From the NCBI GenBank assembly GCA_031264715.1, contig JAISDP010000290.1, positions 1 through 10,188 of the forward strand: 10,188 nucleotides of DNA, read 5' to 3'. Below, piece after piece: positions 7,909 to 10,188 of this stretch (position 1 is its first letter; each line of letters begins with the position of its first letter). The translations under genes and the position numbers were made by a program. Below the pieces are notes generated by a model that ran no database searches, was not told the origin of the DNA, and was given only the letters and a program-made list of their open reading frames with translations. This stretch comes from Bacteroidales bacterium. Lineage in GTDB: Bacteria; Bacteroidota; Bacteroidia; Bacteroidales; UBA4181.

Positions 7909-7916
7909 TACATTTG
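7909..7916 (+). promoter_or_regulatory. -7 promoter box of the small-RNA candidate
   Basis: TACATTTG is an exact match to TAnnTTTG and lies in a G/C-poor context, with a start expected near 7922. A -33 TTG is missing at the normal spacing. An A/T-only inverted repeat and A/T-rich tract (7868-7908) lie upstream and could act like an UP element. Confidence 0.5.
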
Positions 7917-7919
7917 CAC

Positions 7920-8004
7920 ACTCGCAAAAATGCGGGCTTATTTATTTGTATTAACGGGTAGTTTCCTACAACCTCAAGAGCGGATAATGTAAGCCTGCTT
8001 TTTT
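7920..8004 (+). ncRNA. Candidate stand-alone small RNA (about 80 nt) with its own terminator
   Basis: Downstream of the -7 box at 7909 a transcript starting near 7920-7923 would fold as a closed element. GCGGGCTTA (7932-7940) pairs over nine positions with TAAGCCTGC (7990-7998), followed directly by six T (7999-8004). Next, after an 8-nt bulge, TATTA (7949-7953) pairs with TAATG (7985-7989). An inner hairpin forms from GTAG (7958-7961) and CTAC (7965-7968). An alternative 5' hairpin, CGCA AAAA TGCG (7923-7934), competes with the long stem. The outer stem has a G-U pair on the + strand but an A-C mismatch on the minus strand, which points to + strand transcription. No + strand gene follows, so it is not a leader. 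I cannot match it to a named family; 6S-like or regulatory RNA are both possible. Confidence 0.55.
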
Positions 8005-8043
8005 ATATTGTTATAAATGGATTTTCAGACATTAATCTCAAAA

Positions 8044-8110
8044 TTTTCTCCGTATTTTTGAAAGTTTCTGTACTATTTTCTCTATACTTTCTTCGGTTTT
8101 CTCTGTACTA
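8044..8110. repeat. Degenerate tandem pyrimidine-rich repeat (two units of 32 and 35 nt)
   Basis: Both units start with TTTTCTC and end with CTGTACTA: 8044-8075 and 8076-8110. Within them the core TTTTCTCTGTA recurs in variant form four times (8044, about 8064, 8076, 8097). On the minus strand the tract is purine-rich and would lie in the hisH 3' region, 43-110 nt past its stop codon. Its role is unknown. Confidence 0.5.
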
Positions 8111-8153
8111 TTACTGTCTTTGTAAATCTGATTTCGGGATTTTACATGCACGG

Positions 8154-8747
8154 TTAATGTATCTTCTCCATAAAATTTTTAAGTATCTCCTCTCCTACCC
8201 TGCCGCTTTTCTCGGGATGGAACTGTAAGGCATAAAAATTTTTGCGCTGCAGTGCAGCGCTGAACGGTTCCGGGTGCGATGCGGCGGCAATGGTGTACAT
8301 TCCCACGGCGGCATAATAACTATGCACGAAATATACGTATGAATTGCCGGGTAAACCGTCGAACAGCGGCGAATGCATGTCTTGCAAACTGTTCCACCCC
8401 ATGTGAGGCACTTTGATCCCCGGCGAAGGCCGGAACCGTATCACATCTTCGTCGAAAATGCCCAGACAGGGCGTGTTGCCTTCTTCCGAACGACGGCACA
8501 TCAGTTGCATCCCGATGCAGATGCCCAATACCGGCTGTTGCAGATTGCGTATCACATGATCAAGACCGTGTTGTTGCAGGTACTGCATGGTGGTGAACGC
8601 CTCTCCCACCCCGGGAATGATTACTTTATCCGCCTGACGGATTTTTTCATGATTGTCGGTGATTTCGGCTCTAATGCCTAAACGCCTCAATGCATAATCG
8701 ACGGAAAAAATATTACCGGCGTTATATTTGATAATAACTACTTTCAT
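8154..8747 (-). CDS. hisH: Imidazole glycerol phosphate synthase subunit HisH (glutamine amidotransferase)
   Basis: HisH is the glutaminase half of IGP synthase. It releases ammonia from glutamine and passes it to HisF, which forms imidazole glycerol phosphate and AICAR in histidine biosynthesis in the cytoplasm. The 197-residue product is full length for the family (about 195-215). It has the class I amidotransferase triad: nucleophile Cys77 in LGICIGMQL, and His177 and Glu179 in LQFHPEKSG. PGVG (45-48) supplies the oxyanion strand, and KVPHMGWN (112-119) is the HisH signature. The start ATG follows a 55-nt pyrimidine-rich spacer after the lolD-like gene, on the same strand, so cotranscription is likely. 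It is unusual that hisA and hisF are not next to it: downstream is non-coding DNA, upstream are transport genes. A role as a paralogue acting with a second HisF-like protein in surface-sugar synthesis is possible but not indicated. Confidence 0.93.
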   Translation of the reverse strand: MKVVIIKYNAGNIFSVDYALRRLGIRAEITDNHEKIRQADKVIIPGVGEAFTTMQYLQQHGLDHVIRNLQQPVLGICIGMQLMCRRSEEGNTPCLGIFDEDVIRFRPSPGIKVPHMGWNSLQDMHSPLFDGLPGNSYVYFVHSYYAAVGMYTIAAASHPEPFSAALQRKNFYALQFHPEKSGRVGEEILKNFMEKIH

Positions 8748-8802
8748 TTAGTGAAGAGTGAAAAGTAAGGAACGGCAAAGGATGAAAAGGGAAGAACGTA
8801 TT
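8748..8802 (-). other. Pyrimidine-rich spacer between the lolD-like gene and hisH
   Basis: On the minus strand the 55-nt spacer is strongly C/T-rich, with recurrent CTTTTCA and TTCACT words just before the hisH start. There is no hairpin terminator and no good TAnnTTTG box, so hisH is probably read from the upstream promoter. Confidence 0.4.
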
Positions 8803-9459
8803 TTAATTTCCCACGATCTTTCCGTCGTTCATTTCGTATTTGATGTCCGACATATCGGCCAGGTGAGTATCGTGAGTTACAATAACGAAGGTTTGCCCGA
8901 AGGTATCGCGCAGGGAGAAAAACAGGGTGTGCAGTTCCTGTTTGTTATGCGAGTCAAGGTTGCCCGAAGGTTCGTCGGCAAAGATTACCATCGGATCGTT
9001 GATGAGCGCCCGCGCTACCGATACCCGCTGCTGCTCGCCGCCCGACAGTTCATCCGGTTTATGGGTCATCCGGTTGGCAAGCCCGAGGAATGTTAACAAT
9101 TCCCTGGCTTTCTGTTCGGCTTTGACCCTCGAAACACGGTTGATATATGCAGGGATGCATACGTTTTCGAGTGCGGTAAACTCGGGCAACAGATGATGGA
9201 ACTGGAATACAAAGCCTATGTTGCGGTTGCGGAACTGCGATATTTCCTTTTCGCCCAGGCTGCTCACTTCCTTCCGGTCAATATACACTTTTCCGGAACC
9301 GGGGCGGCTCAGCGTTCCGAGTATCTGCAGCAGGGTTGTTTTACCCGCACCGCTTGCTCCTACAATGGACACAATTTTTCCCTTGGGTATTTGTATGTCG
9401 ATTCCTTTAAGAACCTGCAGATTGCCAAACGACTTGGTGATATTTTCGCCTCGGATCAT
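8803..9459 (-). CDS. LolD/MacB-type ABC transporter ATP-binding protein
   Basis: This is the nucleotide-binding subunit of an ABC exporter of the LolD/MacB/FtsE group. LolD energises LolCE, which extracts lipoproteins from the inner membrane for transfer to the outer membrane. The 218-residue product has every ATPase motif: Walker A GASGAGKT (34-41), Q-loop Gln86 (FVFQFHHLLPEFTALENV), signature LSGGEQQR (138-145), Walker B VIFADEP (158-164), D-loop SGNLDS (165-170) and switch His196. The FHHLLPEFTALENV stretch after the Q-loop is typical of LolD. It is a stand-alone ATPase with no permease gene next to it; the membrane partner must lie elsewhere. Its ATG overlaps the stop of the tat gene by 4 nt (ATGA), indicating translational coupling. 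Assignment to LolD rather than MacB or another member is by family resemblance only. Confidence 0.88.
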   Translation of the reverse strand: MIRGENITKSFGNLQVLKGIDIQIPKGKIVSIVGASGAGKTTLLQILGTLSRPGSGKVYIDRKEVSSLGEKEISQFRNRNIGFVFQFHHLLPEFTALENVCIPAYINRVSRVKAEQKARELLTFLGLANRMTHKPDELSGGEQQRVSVARALINDPMVIFADEPSGNLDSHNKQELHTLFFSLRDTFGQTFVIVTHDTHLADMSDIKYEMNDGKIVGN

Positions 9460-9941
9460 GCCTCGGCAGGTTTAGTGGTACCGGTTTGTTGACTGTCAGG
9501 TGTTTCTGCAGCGCTTTCGGCTATGGTTTCCGGTGATGCCTCCTGTACTTCCTGCAGGTATTCGCTCCCGCTGTTACCAATATCATACGGATTATCGTAA
9601 TAATAATCCGTGTTGTACTGATCCTTATACTCGTCGAAAGTCTTTGCGGTTTCGTCGGCAGTTTCCTGCACCGGCTCCACAATTTCCCTGGTCAGGGTAT
9701 GGGTCATATCATTACCGATACCCGTCATATCATCTCTGATCGACTTGATATCGTCCATGATACCCGACGAGTTCTCGTTAAATTCGCGCTTGATGTCGTC
9801 CGTGGCTTTTTTGAATTCACGAACACCTTTACCCATCATCCGCGCAAATTCCGGAATTTTACCGGCGCCAAAAAATATCAATATGGCCAACAAAATAAAA
9901 AATATTTCGCCACTGCTAATAAAAAGTACCATTGATAACAT
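9456..9941 (-). CDS. Sec-independent (twin-arginine) translocase TatA/TatB-like protein
   Basis: This is a small membrane protein of the Tat pathway, which exports folded proteins across the inner membrane with TatC. The 161-residue product has one N-terminal membrane helix at about 12-25, then the family hinge FGAGKIPEFARMMGKG (24-39) and an amphipathic helix to about 60. Glu12 at the helix entrance, Pro30 after the hinge and the long tail resemble TatB, while the FGAGK hinge is TatA-like, so the subtype stays open. The tail is charged, with a D/Y-rich part (about 103-117) and an E/A/T/P-rich end that looks disordered. No tatC is in the window. It is the first gene of the tat-lolD-hisH set. 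ATG 9941 is used; an internal ATG at 9932 (fourth residue) is possible. Confidence 0.88.
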   Translation of the reverse strand: MLSMVLFISSGEIFFILLAILIFFGAGKIPEFARMMGKGVREFKKATDDIKREFNENSSGIMDDIKSIRDDMTGIGNDMTHTLTREIVEPVQETADETAKTFDEYKDQYNTDYYYDNPYDIGNSGSEYLQEVQEASPETIAESAAETPDSQQTGTTKPAEA

Positions 9942-9958
9942 ATTACTCTATTTGGGTG

Positions 9959-9966
9959 CGAAGATA
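9959..9966 (-). promoter_or_regulatory. Possible -7 box for the tat-lolD-hisH unit
   Basis: On the minus strand TATCTTCG differs from TAnnTTTG at one position and lies 17 nt before the tat start codon. No TTG is found at the proper -33 distance, so this is a weak call. If true, the mRNA leader would be only about 10 nt. Confidence 0.3.
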
Positions 9967-9979
9967 CTAAAAAGGACAA

Positions 9980-10010
9980 TTGGTATACTCGCATTATATA
10001 CTTATTTTTG
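9980..10010 (+). promoter_or_regulatory. Housekeeping-type promoter of the ECF sigma factor gene
   Basis: TTG (9980-9982) and TATTTTTG (10003-10010, exact TAnnTTTG) are 20 nt apart, the best match to the Bacteroidota -33/-7 promoter in the window. The expected start near 10017 leaves a leader of about 10 nt before ATG 10027. It is divergent from the tat gene and shares the 85-bp gap with it. Confidence 0.65.
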
Positions 10011-10026
10011 CAGGGATATTGTAAAC

Positions 10027-10188
10027 ATGCAAATGAAACAGGTGGAAAAGGATGATTCGTTACTTTGGAACAGTTTCCTTTCGGGAGATGACCGGGCTTA
10101 CGAGCACATTTATATAAACCATATCCAAAATATGTTTTCGTATGGTATGACATTCACGAACGATCGCGAATTGGTAAAGGATTGCGTA
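10027..10188 (+). CDS. RNA polymerase ECF sigma-70 factor, N-terminal part (cut by window edge)
   Basis: The first 54 codons are present and the frame is open at the right edge. The segment LLWNSFLSGDDRAYEHIY followed by MFSYGMTFTNDRELVKDCV is typical of the start of sigma-70 region 2 in Bacteroidota ECF factors, which bind core RNA polymerase and recognise the -10 element. ATG 10027 follows the strong promoter closely; ATG 10033 (MKQVEKDD) is a possible alternative. In this phylum such genes usually precede fecR, susC and susD, so another such locus may follow outside the window. Whether it pairs with the sigma-less FecR at 5464-6645 cannot be told. Confidence 0.85.
   Translation, partial: MQMKQVEKDDSLLWNSFLSGDDRAYEHIYINHIQNMFSYGMTFTNDRELVKDCV

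Larger units (their letters stand above)
7810..8153. other. Non-coding stretch between the glycosyltransferase terminator and hisH
   Basis: About 345 A/T-rich bases with no credible protein gene. Contents from left to right: an A/T inverted repeat, TTAAAAAT AAT ATTTTTAA (7868-7886); a -7 box (7909-7916); a folded small-RNA candidate ending in a T-run (to 8004); and a degenerate pyrimidine-rich repeat (8044-8110). No minus-strand terminator for hisH is evident near its stop codon. Confidence 0.7.

Noticed and set aside
9878..10153. 91-codon minus-strand frame across the tat/sigma intergenic region
   Set aside because: It runs through a divergent promoter region and both flanking genes, with no domain similarity. 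The sigma frame on the + strand is well supported.
1..10188. Mobile elements, CRISPR arrays, tRNA or rRNA genes
   Set aside because: No transposase or integrase motifs, regularly spaced direct repeats, tRNA cloverleaf or rRNA-like sequence was seen.

Overview
The window looks like chromosomal DNA of a Bacteroidota species, probably order Bacteroidales. The signs are a SusC/SusD outer-membrane nutrient importer pair with a FecR-type anti-sigma factor, promoter boxes matching the Bacteroidota -7 consensus TAnnTTTG, start codons without Shine-Dalgarno sequences, and A/T-rich leaders. Genus cannot be fixed from the sequence alone.

Left part (1-6645, minus strand): a FecR-type anti-sigma factor gene is followed by a susC/ragA-type TonB-dependent transporter with an N-terminal STN signalling domain, then a susD/ragB-type surface lipoprotein gene 12 nt downstream. 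A 12-bp perfect hairpin just after susD probably ends the unit. No glycan-degrading enzyme is visible. The 124-bp fecR-susC gap carries a terminator-like hairpin on the opposite (+) strand. This suggests a cis-antisense small RNA over the susC leader, as known for some Bacteroides polysaccharide utilisation loci controlled by sigma/anti-sigma pairs. The ECF sigma factor normally encoded beside fecR is absent.

Middle part (6646-8153): an A/T-rich divergent region with a promoter and a 14-bp palindrome precedes a + strand GT2 glycosyltransferase of the polyprenol-phosphate mannose synthase type, which ends at a strong terminator. The following 350 bases hold no protein gene. They contain a good candidate for a stand-alone small RNA (-7 box, about 80-nt folded transcript, U-tract terminator) and a degenerate repeat.

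Right part (8154-9941, minus strand): an apparent operon runs tatA/tatB-like, lolD-like ABC ATPase (ATGA overlap with the tat gene), then hisH, the glutaminase subunit of imidazole glycerol phosphate synthase, separated from the rest of the histidine genes. Divergently on the + strand, a well-formed promoter drives an ECF sigma-70 factor gene that runs off the right edge. It may start another sigma/FecR/SusCD locus, or could be the missing partner of the FecR here; the window cannot decide.

How the parts relate: SusC, SusD, FecR and the sigma factor belong to cell-surface signalling and nutrient uptake. The Tat and Lol-type genes serve export across the inner membrane and probably envelope lipoprotein sorting or another MacB/LolD-type export. 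The glycosyltransferase and HisH are housekeeping or biosynthetic. The two RNA candidates are the least expected items.
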